A stretch of 64,000 bases of DNA from positions 1-64,000 of the forward strand of contig LZRT01000086.1 of NCBI GenBank assembly GCA_002159075.1, read 5' to 3'. Every line of letters begins with the position of its first letter. The first letter of the stretch is position 1. The notes under the pieces are model-generated. The model saw only the letters and a program-made list of their open reading frames with translations. It was not told where the DNA came from and searched no databases. The position numbers and the translations under genes were made by a program. This document shows positions 1 through 8,438 of this stretch, piece after piece. This DNA is from Bacillus thermozeamaize. GTDB taxonomy: Bacteria; Bacillota; Bacilli; ZCTH02-B2.

Positions 1-701
1 TGCACCAATTCCCTCGTAATAATCTCTTCCGGCTTGCCCTGGGCATACACGGAACCTCGATGGATGGCGACAATGTGATGCGCATAGCGGCAAGCCAGGT
101 TTAAATCATGCAGCACCATGACGATGGTGCATTTTTCTTTTTCGTTCAGGTCATACAACAAATCCAGAATCTCAATTTGATGGGTCATGTCCAAATAGGT
201 GGTCGGTTCGTCCAGAAGGATGATGTCCGTGTCCTGCGCCAGGGTCATGGCAATCCACGCGCGCTGCCGTTGCCCGCCGGAAAGGGAATCCACGGGACGA
301 TCGGCAAGCTCTTCCAGTTGCGTCGCCTTTAACGCTTTGTATACGTGTGCCTCATCCTCTTCCGACCATTGCCTCAACCAGCTTTGGTACGGATAACGCC
401 CCTGTTTGACGAGTTGAAGCACAGTCAACCCTTCGGGAGCCACCGGACCCTGAGGAAGAATGGCCAGCCGCTTGGCCACTTCCCGGGTCGGGTATTGGGA
501 AATTTCGCGGCCATCCAGGATGACCGAACCTGTTTTCGGCTTCAGGAGCCGCGCCAGGGCGCGCAGCAGCGTGGACTTGCCGCAGCCGTTGCTGCCGATC
601 AAGACAGTGATTTTCCCGATTGGAATTTGCAGATTGAGTTCTTCGATGATCACCGTGTTTCCATAAGAAAGGGTCAAGGATTTGGTTTCCAGAGCCTGCA
701 T
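1..701 (-). CDS. Iron-siderophore ABC transporter ATP-binding protein (FecE/FhuC type), 3' end outside window
   Basis: Cytoplasmic ATPase that powers ferric-siderophore import through the two permeases encoded just upstream. The minus-strand frame starts at ATG 701-699, behind an AGGGGTGG ribosome site, and stays open to the window edge (about 233 codons). It shows Walker [10 protein letters not shown], the Q-loop in [14 protein letters not shown], the ABC signature LSGGQRQ, Walker [10 protein letters not shown] and the switch histidine in [10 protein letters not shown], all in the order and spacing of the FecE/FepC/FhuC family. The preceding permease stops at 714, about 12 bases upstream, so the three genes form one operon. 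Only the last 20 to 40 residues appear to be missing. Which siderophore is moved cannot be told from this subunit. Confidence 0.93.
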   Translation of the reverse strand, partial: MQALETKSLTLSYGNTVIIEELNLQIPIGKITVLIGSNGCGKSTLLRALARLLKPKTGSVILDGREISQYPTREVAKRLAILPQGPVAPEGLTVLQLVKQGRYPYQSWLRQWSEEDEAHVYKALKATQLEELADRPVDSLSGGQRQRAWIAMTLAQDTDIILLDEPTTYLDMTHQIEILDLLYDLNEKEKCTIVMVLHDLNLACRYAHHIVAIHRGSVYAQGKPEEIITRELV

Positions 702-713
702 TCAAACCACCCC

Positions 714-1772
714 TCACTGATTCCGGTTTTTATAGAGCAAGTAGATAAAAAAAGGTGCGCCGATGGCCGCCGTGAAAACCCCGGTAGGCACTTCGACCGG
801 CGAAAAAGCGGTCCTGCCGATCAGGTCAGCCACAAGGACGATCATGCCTCCGATCAGGGCGGACAAAGGCAACAAGCCGCCAAAGGAGGGTCCTACCAAT
901 TTCCTCGCGATGTGCGGGGCCATCAGACCGACAAATCCGATTCCTCCGGCGAATGCGACAGCCCCGCCGGCCAAAGCGGTGCAGATGAAAAGCAGGATCA
1001 ACCGTTGCTTTTGCACGGCACTCCCGACCCCGGTTGCCAGGTCATCTCCCAACTCCTGCACGTTCAGATGTCTTGCCATGACAAAAGCCAGCGTGAGAAA
1101 AAAACAGGTCCAAGGCAAAAGAATGACCACATCTTCCCATTTCGAACCGTAGACGCTGCCTGCCAGCCACAGGTTTGCCTGTGTCAGCATGATCAGGGGA
1201 CCATAAATCATCATCAGCGTGATGACGCCTTGCATGGCCGCGGAAAAGCCGATCCCGATCAACACCAGTGTCAGCGGGGATACGCCGTTTTTCCAGGCCA
1301 GAAGGTAGACGATGAGGGCTGCGAGCGTAGCCCCGATGAAAGCCGTAAACGGCAACCAGTTTGCGCTCACGACCAATGAGTTGTTGACGGGATTGGTGTA
1401 GATGCTCAAAAAGGTGACCACAGCCGCTCCTGCGCCGCCGGTAATCCCGATGATATCGGGAGATGCCAGCGGGTTGCGAATGATCCCTTGCAAAATCGCG
1501 CCGGCAGCGGCCAGTGACGCCCCGACCAGGACAGCGATGAGAATGCGTGGCAATCGAAACGACTGCACAATCAGATTTTCCGTCTCCGATCCGTGCCCAA
1601 AGGCAGCCTTGACGACATGGATGGGGTGGATGTTCTGATCGCCCATTCCCATGCTGAGGATCATCAATCCCAGGGTGCCCAGGGAGGCAAAAAGGATGAC
1701 CAAGACAGCCTTTTTATCCAGGAGAAAGGAGAGGCCGCGCTTCCACCGCAAAGGCATGTACTTGTTCATCAT
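714..1772 (-). CDS. Iron-siderophore ABC transporter permease (FecD/FhuG type)
   Basis: Inner-membrane permease of the FecCD/BtuC family, 352 residues with about ten predicted hydrophobic segments. It shows the family signature around GAILQGIIRNPLASPDIIGI near residue 85 and the cytoplasmic coupling region GIGFVGLMAPHIARKLVGP near residue 270. The start is ATG 1772-1770, which overlaps the upstream permease stop (ATGA), so translation is probably coupled. The same frame is open upstream of this ATG, but that sequence is the shadow of the preceding permease. It should pair with the 1769-2767 gene product as a heterodimer. Confidence 0.93.
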   Translation of the reverse strand: MMNKYMPLRWKRGLSFLLDKKAVLVILFASLGTLGLMILSMGMGDQNIHPIHVVKAAFGHGSETENLIVQSFRLPRILIAVLVGASLAAAGAILQGIIRNPLASPDIIGITGGAGAAVVTFLSIYTNPVNNSLVVSANWLPFTAFIGATLAALIVYLLAWKNGVSPLTLVLIGIGFSAAMQGVITLMMIYGPLIMLTQANLWLAGSVYGSKWEDVVILLPWTCFFLTLAFVMARHLNVQELGDDLATGVGSAVQKQRLILLFICTALAGGAVAFAGGIGFVGLMAPHIARKLVGPSFGGLLPLSALIGGMIVLVADLIGRTAFSPVEVPTGVFTAAIGAPFFIYLLYKNRNQ

Positions 1773-2767
1773 TGACCCCCTCCCCTGCGGGCGATGTAAA
1801 TGAAAAACGGAACGCCGATGAATGCGGTCATCACCCCAACAGGCACTTCTTTCGGCATAATGACGAAGCGGGCCAGGATGTCGGCAGACAACAAAAGGAT
1901 CGCGCCGAGCAGTCCGGCATAAGGAATGATCCAGCGATAATCGATGCCGACAAGGGCACGTGCCAAGTGAGGGATCATGAGGCCGATAAAACCGATCGGG
2001 CCGGCGATGGCGACGAACCCCCCGGCCAGGACGGTCACCGTCAGGAGACCGAGCAGCTTGACAAGCAGGGTGCGCTGGCCAAGCCCTTTGGCCACATCTT
2101 CTCCCATGATCAGCAGATTGATCGGCTTGGCGAGCAGGAAAGCAACCAGCCAGCCGGCCGCCAAGTAAGGAAAAACAGCCCACAAATATTCCAGCTTCCT
2201 GCCTTCGACTGACCCGGTCAACCAGAACAGCACCTCCTCCGCCGCTTTTTCGTTGACAGCCAGGAGTCCTTGGGTCAACGAAGCGAGGAGGGCTGCCAGC
2301 GCCGCGCCTGCCAATGTGAGTTTTATCGGCGTCAGGCCTTCCCGTCCCACAGAGCCGAGGAAGAAGACGAGCACTGCGGCTGTTCCGGCGCCGAGAAAGG
2401 CAATCCAGACGAAGGAGCCGATGGAAGAAATGGAAAAAAAGGTAGCGGCAGCCACGATGAAGAAAGCGGCGCCTGCATTGATTCCGAGAATGCCCGGGGA
2501 AGCGAGAGGATTTCTCGTCAACGCCTGCATGATCGCCCCGGCCATGGCGAGGCTGGCGCCCACGGCGGCGGCGATGAGCGCACGGGGCACTCTCGCTGTC
2601 TGAATGATCACATGTTCATTGGAGCCGTTATATCGGGTAAAGGCTTCCAGCGCCGTTTTCCAACTGATATCTGTCAAACCGAAGAGAATACTGGACAGGA
2701 TAAAAACCACGAGCAACGCGATACAGCAGATGAATCCAAAGAGCTTGGATGACACGGTTTGCAACAT
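1769..2767 (-). CDS. Iron-siderophore ABC transporter permease (FecC/FhuB type)
   Basis: First permease of the uptake operon, 332 residues. It has the family signature AGAIMQALTRNPLASPGILG near residue 80 and the coupling region GPIGFIGLMIPHLARALVG near residue 255. It is the promoter-proximal gene of the minus-strand operon permease-permease-ATPase. The leader carries GGAGAGGAG about 14 bases before ATG 2767-2765, a rather long spacing. A minus-strand promoter and Fur-like palindromes lie at 2814-2862, so iron repression is expected. It diverges from the binding lipoprotein at 2968. Confidence 0.93.
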   Translation of the reverse strand: MLQTVSSKLFGFICCIALLVVFILSSILFGLTDISWKTALEAFTRYNGSNEHVIIQTARVPRALIAAAVGASLAMAGAIMQALTRNPLASPGILGINAGAAFFIVAAATFFSISSIGSFVWIAFLGAGTAAVLVFFLGSVGREGLTPIKLTLAGAALAALLASLTQGLLAVNEKAAEEVLFWLTGSVEGRKLEYLWAVFPYLAAGWLVAFLLAKPINLLIMGEDVAKGLGQRTLLVKLLGLLTVTVLAGGFVAIAGPIGFIGLMIPHLARALVGIDYRWIIPYAGLLGAILLLSADILARFVIMPKEVPVGVMTAFIGVPFFIYIARRGGGQ

Positions 2768-2813
2768 GTATGCCGCTTGATCTCCTCTCCAACATACTTG
2801 CTCTTCAGCATCC

Positions 2814-2862
2814 AGTCTAATAGCAGATGAGAATGATTGTCAATGATTTTGAGAATCATTTT
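2814..2862 (-). promoter_or_regulatory. Promoter and Fur-like boxes for the permease/ATPase operon
   Basis: On the minus strand a -35 TTGACA (2843-2838) is followed after 18 bases by a -10 TAGACT (2819-2814). The -35 lies inside a run of GAGAATGATTGTC / AATGATTTTGAGAATCATTTTC that repeats the Fur half-site pattern (AATGATT, GAGAATCATT). Overlap of operator and -35 would give iron-dependent repression. This is inference from the motif and from the siderophore genes on both sides. Confidence 0.7.
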
Positions 2863-2881
2863 CGCTCGTGAATGGGTACAC

Positions 2882-2940
2882 TTGACATCCGGCAGGCAAC
2901 GATTTATGATATTTCATTGTGAATGATAATCATTTTCAAT
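2882..2940 (+). promoter_or_regulatory. Sigma-A promoter with Fur box for the siderophore-binding lipoprotein
   Basis: TTGACA (2882-2887), a 17-base spacer and TATGAT (2905-2910) form a near-consensus promoter. Just downstream, 2920-2938 reads TGAATGATAATCATTTTCA, an inverted repeat very close to the 7-1-7 Fur consensus, placed over the transcription start. The ribosome site AGGAGGG follows at 2953-2959. Confidence 0.82.
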
Positions 2941-2967
2941 TATAGGTGAATCAGGAGGGATTTTTTG

Positions 2968-3990
2968 ATGAATTTTCTCGCGCTTCATCGTCATAAGGGG
3001 CGAATGCTGACGGCACTTGTTGCCACCCTTTTCCTTATGTCTTTTGTCTTGATCGGATGTGGAAACAGCGGCAGCGGGGGGGCCGGGACAGAACAGCAAA
3101 AAACCCAAGACGGCTCAGCCGACGCCACATCCTCAGAAGGACAAGAAACGCGCCTGATTAAACACGCGATGGGAGAGACGCCTGTCCCTGCCAACCCGAA
3201 AAGAGTGGTGGTGCTGACGAACGAAGGGACAGAAGCGTTGCTGGCCCTTGGGATTAAACCGGTGGGAGCGGTTCAATCGTGGACGGGAAACCCTTGGTAT
3301 GAACATATCAAAGAGCAAATGGAGGGGGTCACCCCGGTCGGCCTCGAAAGCCAGGTCAACCTGGAAGCGATTGCTGCGCTTGAGCCGGATTTAATCATCG
3401 GCAATAAAATGCGCCAGGAAAAAATCTATCCGCAATTGTCCGCGATTGCCCCGACCGTGTTTTCAGACACGCTGCGCGGGGAATGGCAAACCAACTTTAA
3501 GCTGTATGCCGAAGCGGTGAATAAAGTACAGGAAGGGGAAAAAGTGCTGGCTGATTTCGAACGGCGGATCACCGAGTTCCGGGAAAAGGCGGGTGACAAG
3601 TTGTCGACGAAAGTCTCGGTGGTTCGTTTTATGGCCGGGAAAACGCGGCTCCTTCAAAAGGACACCTTTTCAGGCGTCATCCTTGATCAAATCGGCTTTG
3701 CCCGTCCTGATTCGCAAAATGTGGATGCCTTTGCGGAAGAGATAACAAAGGAACGCATTCCTGAAATGGATGGCGACATCCTCTTTTACTTTACGTATGA
3801 AACCGGTGACGGAGAAGGAACAAAGCAGGAGAAAGAATGGTTAAACGACCCCTTGTTTAAGAATCTGAAAGTGGTCAAAGCGGGCAACGTGCACAAAGTG
3901 GATGATGTGATCTGGAATACCGCAGGCGGCGTCATTGCAGCCAATTTATTCCTCGACGATCTGGAGAAATATTTTTTGGATAACAAGTAG
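2968..3990 (+). CDS. Iron-siderophore ABC transporter substrate-binding lipoprotein
   Basis: Extracytoplasmic ferric-siderophore receptor of the FecB/FhuD/YfiY type, 340 residues. The N-terminus is a lipoprotein signal: basic start, hydrophobic stretch, then lipobox VLIGC with the cysteine near residue 31, followed by a Gly/Ser linker. The mature part has the two-lobed type III binding-protein pattern: PKRVVVLTNEGTEALLALGI near 80, a helical backbone, and C-terminal VDDVIWNTAGG. ATG 2968 is preferred over TTG 2965 because AGGAGGG sits 8 bases upstream. It diverges from its permease genes and shares Fur-type control with them. Confidence 0.93.
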   Translation: MNFLALHRHKGRMLTALVATLFLMSFVLIGCGNSGSGGAGTEQQKTQDGSADATSSEGQETRLIKHAMGETPVPANPKRVVVLTNEGTEALLALGIKPVGAVQSWTGNPWYEHIKEQMEGVTPVGLESQVNLEAIAALEPDLIIGNKMRQEKIYPQLSAIAPTVFSDTLRGEWQTNFKLYAEAVNKVQEGEKVLADFERRITEFREKAGDKLSTKVSVVRFMAGKTRLLQKDTFSGVILDQIGFARPDSQNVDAFAEEITKERIPEMDGDILFYFTYETGDGEGTKQEKEWLNDPLFKNLKVVKAGNVHKVDDVIWNTAGGVIAANLFLDDLEKYFLDNK

Positions 3991-4022
3991 ATGGAGCTTC
4001 TCGAAAACGTCTGGCAAGGAAA

Positions 4023-4063
4023 AAGGGGCTGCCCCAAGTTGTAGACTTTTGGGTCAGCCCCTT
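4023..4063. terminator. Bidirectional hairpin between convergent genes
   Basis: AAGGGGCTG-CCCCAA pairs with TTGGG-TCAGCCCCTT across a 10-base loop. It lies between the 3' end of the lipoprotein gene (3990) and the 3' end of the converging acetyltransferase gene (4106). The T-run is short, so efficiency is uncertain. Confidence 0.6.
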
Positions 4064-4105
4064 CATGCTGCCTTGATTTCATGCTGCCTTCCCTTCATGC
4101 CGCCT

Positions 4106-4588
4106 TCAATCGAGTGATTGTGCACGCGAAATTTCGTCTTTTCGCCAGTTTCCTTTGCCTATCCAGAGTGTCGGTTTTCCTGTAGGACCTTTTGCCAGGG
4201 CAAAGGCGACAAAGCCGGCCTCAAAGCACATGGATAAACTGGGGATGTTGTCGATGGCGACGCGGCCGTAAAGCTTGCCCAAGTCTTTGAAGGCTTTGTC
4301 AACCATGCGGATGGCGACATTTTGGCGACGGTATTGGGGATGAACCACGATCAAAGATTCTTTTCGCCCGTAATCCGCGATGGCAACCAGGCCGACGAGG
4401 CGCCGTTCGTGCAGAGCCGCCAGAATGAGGTTGCCGTCATCTGACAAATGGGTTTCTTTCACCTGCCTGAGCCAGCGGATGCCACTGGCGGTAATCCGCC
4501 GTTCGCCGTATTTTTGGATAAACTGAATCATGGCCTTTCGTGCCTTTTTCAATTGTTCATGGTCAATTTTCCTGATGACAAACTCCAT
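4106..4588 (-). CDS. GNAT-family N-acetyltransferase at the end of the YheC/YheD cluster
   Basis: Predicted acetyl-CoA-dependent acetyltransferase, 160 residues. The central part gives the GNAT core: LVGLVAIADYGRKESLIVVH (beta4) and then PQYRRQNVAIRMVDKA, a Q/RxxGxG/A-like acetyl-CoA loop and helix, with a C-terminal FEAGFVAF. ATG 4588-4586 is chosen because it lies 4 bases after the stop of the adjoining ATP-grasp gene with GGGG just upstream; an in-frame extension to 4678 only shadows that gene. It is the last gene of a minus-strand run of four ATP-grasp genes, so it probably shares their transcript. The substrate is unknown. Confidence 0.82.
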   Translation of the reverse strand: MEFVIRKIDHEQLKKARKAMIQFIQKYGERRITASGIRWLRQVKETHLSDDGNLILAALHERRLVGLVAIADYGRKESLIVVHPQYRRQNVAIRMVDKAFKDLGKLYGRVAIDNIPSLSMCFEAGFVAFALAKGPTGKPTLWIGKGNWRKDEISRAQSLD

Positions 4589-4592
4589 GTTG

Positions 4593-5906
4593 TTATCCCC
4601 TTTTTGTGAAGCCTGATAAGTAGCGGCAAAACTCGAAAAACCGCTTGATGGAGGTTTCCCGAATGTGAGGTTCGTCAAATTTCATCGGTTTGGCATTTGC
4701 CTCGAAGATCCATGGTTTTCCAGAACGGTCAATGCCGATGTCAATGGAAAGTTCGCCAAGAAGCTGGAAATGCCGCTCGAGCGATTGGGCGGTTTTCAAC
4801 GCGACCTGACGCGTATGGCGATAAATGGCGCTGACGCTTTTTTCGCCAAACGCATGCCGCAGTGCGGTATCGGGATTCACAATGGATCCCCCTTGAGGGA
4901 CATGGGTTGTAATGGCCTGTTTTCCGGATAATCTGGCCCCAATCCCGCTGACATCCCATTTCCCTTCCTGGTTCTTTTGCACGAGCACGCGCAGATCAAA
5001 GGGACGGCCCGCAAACGTGGCCAGCGGGATGGCTTGCTGAATGACATAAAGGCGGCTGGGAAGCGTGGCATCCACATAGCGCACCAGTTCCTCTTTGTGA
5101 CGAAAGGTCTGGTGTTTTTGATGGCGATGTGTTTGGTGAGTCAGTTTCGTTCCGTAAGCGGTTTGTTCGATTTTGAAAAAGTGAATGCCCGCTTTTCCAT
5201 GAATGGGCTTGAGGTAAAGGGTTGGATGACGTTTGGCCATCCGTTGCAGGGCAGCAGCTGAGTAAACGAGCGTTTCCGGGAGATAAGCGCCGATCTCGGG
5301 ATCGGCGTGCAGCCATTGGTACAGATCCCATTTGTTGAAGAACGAAGGGTTGTACAAATGGATGGTCGGCTCTTGTTGCAACCGGGCCAAAACGTGACGC
5401 ATTTCCGGCTTGCGCTCATCCTCCCGCCGCGGGATGCGGTTGTACACCACATCGGGAAACGGCATTTGCACCCTCATCCAGCGCCGTTGAATGGGATGAT
5501 ACTGATAGCCATGGATGATTTTACGGACATCATCGATTCCTTCAGGGGTAAATACATACACGATGCCGCCATATACATAGGAAGCTTTGCAGAGGTCCCG
5601 GAAATTTTGCCTGTTCCCGGAAAATCCCCCTTGTTTGCTCGCCGTGGTCAGAATGCCGATGATGGGTCCCACTTTCACTCCTTCCGGTGTCGTTTTGATG
5701 TACACCTTCTGGAGATGCGCGTCCGAGCCTTGAACAGGCCGTAACTGAAAGGTCTTTACCTCTCCTGAACTACCGAGCTGGCCGGTGACCCGGAAAAGGT
5801 GTTTGGCAAGCAGCGTGTTTTTTTCAACGTACAATGTATATTCCCGGTCGGCAGGAGTGGGATGAAGCCAGCCGACAAACGGTTCGGTCGCGATGGTTGT
5901 AAGCAT
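4593..5906 (-). CDS. YheC/YheD-family endospore coat-associated ATP-grasp protein, copy 1
   Basis: About 437 residues. The first ~130 residues form the beta-rich N-terminal domain typical of YheC/YheD, including the GPIIGILTT strand. The C-terminal ~250 are an ATP-grasp domain: LYLKPIHGKAG (ATP lysine), YVIQQAIPL, RPFDLRVLVQKN and IDIGIDRSGKPWIFEANAKP, with the E/N metal-binding residues. In B. subtilis the relatives YheC and YheD are associated with the spore coat; the reaction is not established. ATG 5906 is preferred over 5909 because AGGAGG is 6 bases away. It follows copy 2 by about 13 bases. Confidence 0.9.
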   Translation of the reverse strand: MLTTIATEPFVGWLHPTPADREYTLYVEKNTLLAKHLFRVTGQLGSSGEVKTFQLRPVQGSDAHLQKVYIKTTPEGVKVGPIIGILTTASKQGGFSGNRQNFRDLCKASYVYGGIVYVFTPEGIDDVRKIIHGYQYHPIQRRWMRVQMPFPDVVYNRIPRREDERKPEMRHVLARLQQEPTIHLYNPSFFNKWDLYQWLHADPEIGAYLPETLVYSAAALQRMAKRHPTLYLKPIHGKAGIHFFKIEQTAYGTKLTHQTHRHQKHQTFRHKEELVRYVDATLPSRLYVIQQAIPLATFAGRPFDLRVLVQKNQEGKWDVSGIGARLSGKQAITTHVPQGGSIVNPDTALRHAFGEKSVSAIYRHTRQVALKTAQSLERHFQLLGELSIDIGIDRSGKPWIFEANAKPMKFDEPHIRETSIKRFFEFCRYLSGFTKRG

Positions 5907-5919
5907 CATGTCCCTCCTG

Positions 5920-7260
5920 TCAGGATTCTTTAAAACCGCTCAGATAGAGTGCGTAATCAACGATTGACCGTGCCGACTCCAGGGCGGCTGTTTTGAGCCA
6001 ATGGCTTTTAAAAATGTGGCGTCCTGGTTTAGCGTTGATTTCGAATAACCACGGATTCCCATTGATATCAATGCCCATGTCCAATCCCAGTTCGCCGATG
6101 GGACCAGTTTCGCTGTTGGCCACTTCCTCTGCAAAAAGGATGGCCGTTTTTTTGAGAACATCCATGATTCCTTGCGCTTGTTCGGCAAAAGCGGATTTGA
6201 GGATCGCTTCTGCCGGCATGAAGCTGCCGCCTGTACGGACATGGGTGGTGATGCTGCGGGGGTGTCTTGCCACTTTCGCGCCAACGCCTACCACCTGCCA
6301 CTCACCGTTGCCGTTGCGGTGCAGGTGAACACGAAAATCGACAGGGGCATGGTTGTATTGAATCAAAGAAATGGCCGGTTGAACCAGGTAACGGGAAGGC
6401 CCGATCGGGAACTCATGGAAGAGCCGGATGATGTTTGGAAAAATGCGGGAACGAATCGCGCCCTGCTGGTGGAAATGGCATTGGATGAGCCCGCTCTTTA
6501 ATTGATGGGCGCGGATAATCCCAAGCCCCAGGCTGCCGTGGATCGGTTTGATGTAGACCGCTTGATAGCGGGACAACATTTCTTTGATGAGGGTCGGATG
6601 GGCCAGCGAAGTCTCCGGAAGGTATGGCCGGAGGGAAGGATTCTTGACCAGTCGCTTATAAATGTCCCATTTGTCGTAAAATCCCTGATTGAACACTTTG
6701 GCTCCCGGAAGATGGCGGAGTTTTTCCAGGCATAACCGCACATCGCGCCGTTTTTCGCTTTGGCGATTCGGAACCCGTTCGTAGATGACGTCTGGAAGAG
6801 GACACCTTTGGCGTTTCCAGGAAATCCGCCCTTTTCCCCCTTGATCCTTTTGCAACATGCTGGCCACGACCTGTTTTCGCGCCCAATCCACATCTGCCGG
6901 CCGGAAGAAGTAAAAGAGGGTGCCCTTGTCCAATCCCTCTTTGAGAAACGCAGTAAACATCGGCAAGCGGTAGGTACTCAAGAGGCCAATCACCGGCCCC
7001 AATTGAAGGCTGTGATTGCCGATGGCGCGAATGTGCAGTTTACCCGCCGGCAAACATAAGGAACGCGCCACTTCATGGCTGACGAACAGCTTGTCAATAT
7101 GAGGAGAGAGGCGGACGTTGGCGACGCACTGAAGTTGCCCGAGTTTCAATATCACGCTTTGTTTCGGAGAAAGGTGAAACGCCTCGAGCAGCTCATGAGG
7201 CAACCAGATGTGACGGCCTTGCTCCCTGTGGATGGCGATGGGCTTGACGAATGTTTTCAT
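5920..7260 (-). CDS. YheC/YheD-family endospore coat-associated ATP-grasp protein, copy 2
   Basis: 446 residues with the full two-domain layout. The N-terminal beta domain ends near LGPVIGLLSTYRLPMFTAFL. The ATP-grasp domain has VYIKPIHGSLGLGIIRA, YLVQPAISLIQ, PVDFRVHLHRNGNGEW and LDMGIDINGNPWLFEINAKP. The tail INAKPGRHIF resembles copy 3. The start ATG overlaps the stop of copy 3 by four bases (ATGA at 7260-7257), so translation is probably coupled. It shares catalytic-motif order with its three neighbours but differs widely outside the motifs, which implies old duplications rather than a recent amplification. Confidence 0.9.
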   Translation of the reverse strand: MKTFVKPIAIHREQGRHIWLPHELLEAFHLSPKQSVILKLGQLQCVANVRLSPHIDKLFVSHEVARSLCLPAGKLHIRAIGNHSLQLGPVIGLLSTYRLPMFTAFLKEGLDKGTLFYFFRPADVDWARKQVVASMLQKDQGGKGRISWKRQRCPLPDVIYERVPNRQSEKRRDVRLCLEKLRHLPGAKVFNQGFYDKWDIYKRLVKNPSLRPYLPETSLAHPTLIKEMLSRYQAVYIKPIHGSLGLGIIRAHQLKSGLIQCHFHQQGAIRSRIFPNIIRLFHEFPIGPSRYLVQPAISLIQYNHAPVDFRVHLHRNGNGEWQVVGVGAKVARHPRSITTHVRTGGSFMPAEAILKSAFAEQAQGIMDVLKKTAILFAEEVANSETGPIGELGLDMGIDINGNPWLFEINAKPGRHIFKSHWLKTAALESARSIVDYALYLSGFKES

Positions 7261-8375
7261 TGTTTTCTTTTTCCCCCACCTTCAAAGCGTTTGGCCTTCA
7301 GGCAATAACAGGCGTAATCAATGATGTTTTGAACGGATTGATGTTGCACGTTTTGTTCGCCTGTCATGGCAAACAGGTTCCGCCCGGGTTTTGAATTCAC
7401 TTCGATGATCCAGATGTCGCCTTTGCGATCGATCCCGATGTCGATTCCCAGTTCCAGCAAAGGACCGTGAACAGATTCCAGAGAAGGCGGGATCATTTGA
7501 CTCAGCGCATCAATTTGTTGATGAATCACCTTCTCCCGATCCGGAAAATGGTGGCGGATAAAAGGAGCGAAGCGAAATCCTTTGCCACCGCCGTGCAAGT
7601 TGGAGGTCAAACCGCCGTGATTGCCTTGCCGGATGGCTTTGCCGACAACTTCCCATTCCCCTTGGCCGTTTTTTTGCGTGAGCACGCGGATGTCAAAAGG
7701 TTTTTGATCGGCAGTGTACAGGTGCAGGTATGGCTGGGCAATCCATCTGGAGAGGAGCAGTTGTTTACGGAGCCAGGAATAAAGTTGTTGATCCGACATC
7801 GCAGCGGAAAAAGGACGGTTTTTTGCATCCCGGCCCAACAGCCGGTACCATCCCGGATGGAGCTGCTGGACGCGAATCACTTTTTTGCCTGTACTTCCCC
7901 CGATCGGTTTAATGACGATATCCCGCTTCTTTTGAAGATATTCGAGCACTTCATTCACGTGATGGACCCGGCGGGTATCCGGCAGGTAAGGGCGGATGTG
8001 CGGAATGCGGGAGAGAATCTGATAAACCTCCCACTTTCCAGCCAATCCGTATCCGAGAAATCGCGTGTTTGGCAAACGTTGCAATCGCTTGATGAAAGGG
8101 GTATATTCCCTGTAGTGAGCGGAAGAGAGATAGAAGCACCGATCGTAAATCAATTCGGGTGGGGGCGCAACGATGGGATTCCAGGATTTGGAATGTTCCG
8201 CCCAATAATACCCGCGGACCCGTTTTTCCCTCAGGCGCAGGGATTTTGGCGAGAAAACAAGGACGAGAATGTTTTCTTTTGCAGCCAGTGTGGATAATTT
8301 ACGAAAAAAAGAGTCTTCCATATAAGGCGGTTTTGCTTGACAGGTGAGGATTCCCAACGTGTGTGAATGGTTCAT
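7257..8375 (-). CDS. YheC/YheD-family ATP-grasp protein, copy 3 (short form)
   Basis: 372 residues, 65 to 95 shorter than its neighbours. It starts directly with the region corresponding to residues ~90 onward of the other copies (LGILTCQAKPPYMEDSFF), so the N-terminal beta domain is absent. The ATP-grasp domain is intact: IVIKPIGGSTGKKVIRV, WIAQPYLHL, KPFDIRVLTQKNGQGEW and IDIGIDRKGDIWIIEVNSKP. ATG 8375 has AAGGGG nine bases upstream. The gap to copy 4 is 63 bases, the largest in the run, but no clear promoter is seen there. Confidence 0.9.
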   Translation of the reverse strand: MNHSHTLGILTCQAKPPYMEDSFFRKLSTLAAKENILVLVFSPKSLRLREKRVRGYYWAEHSKSWNPIVAPPPELIYDRCFYLSSAHYREYTPFIKRLQRLPNTRFLGYGLAGKWEVYQILSRIPHIRPYLPDTRRVHHVNEVLEYLQKKRDIVIKPIGGSTGKKVIRVQQLHPGWYRLLGRDAKNRPFSAAMSDQQLYSWLRKQLLLSRWIAQPYLHLYTADQKPFDIRVLTQKNGQGEWEVVGKAIRQGNHGGLTSNLHGGGKGFRFAPFIRHHFPDREKVIHQQIDALSQMIPPSLESVHGPLLELGIDIGIDRKGDIWIIEVNSKPGRNLFAMTGEQNVQHQSVQNIIDYACYCLKAKRFEGGGKRKQ

Positions 8376-8438
8376 ACATTGAATCCCCTTTTTCGGCGTG
8401 GTCGCTTTGTATGCCGTTTGTACACCGGTGATCTTTCA

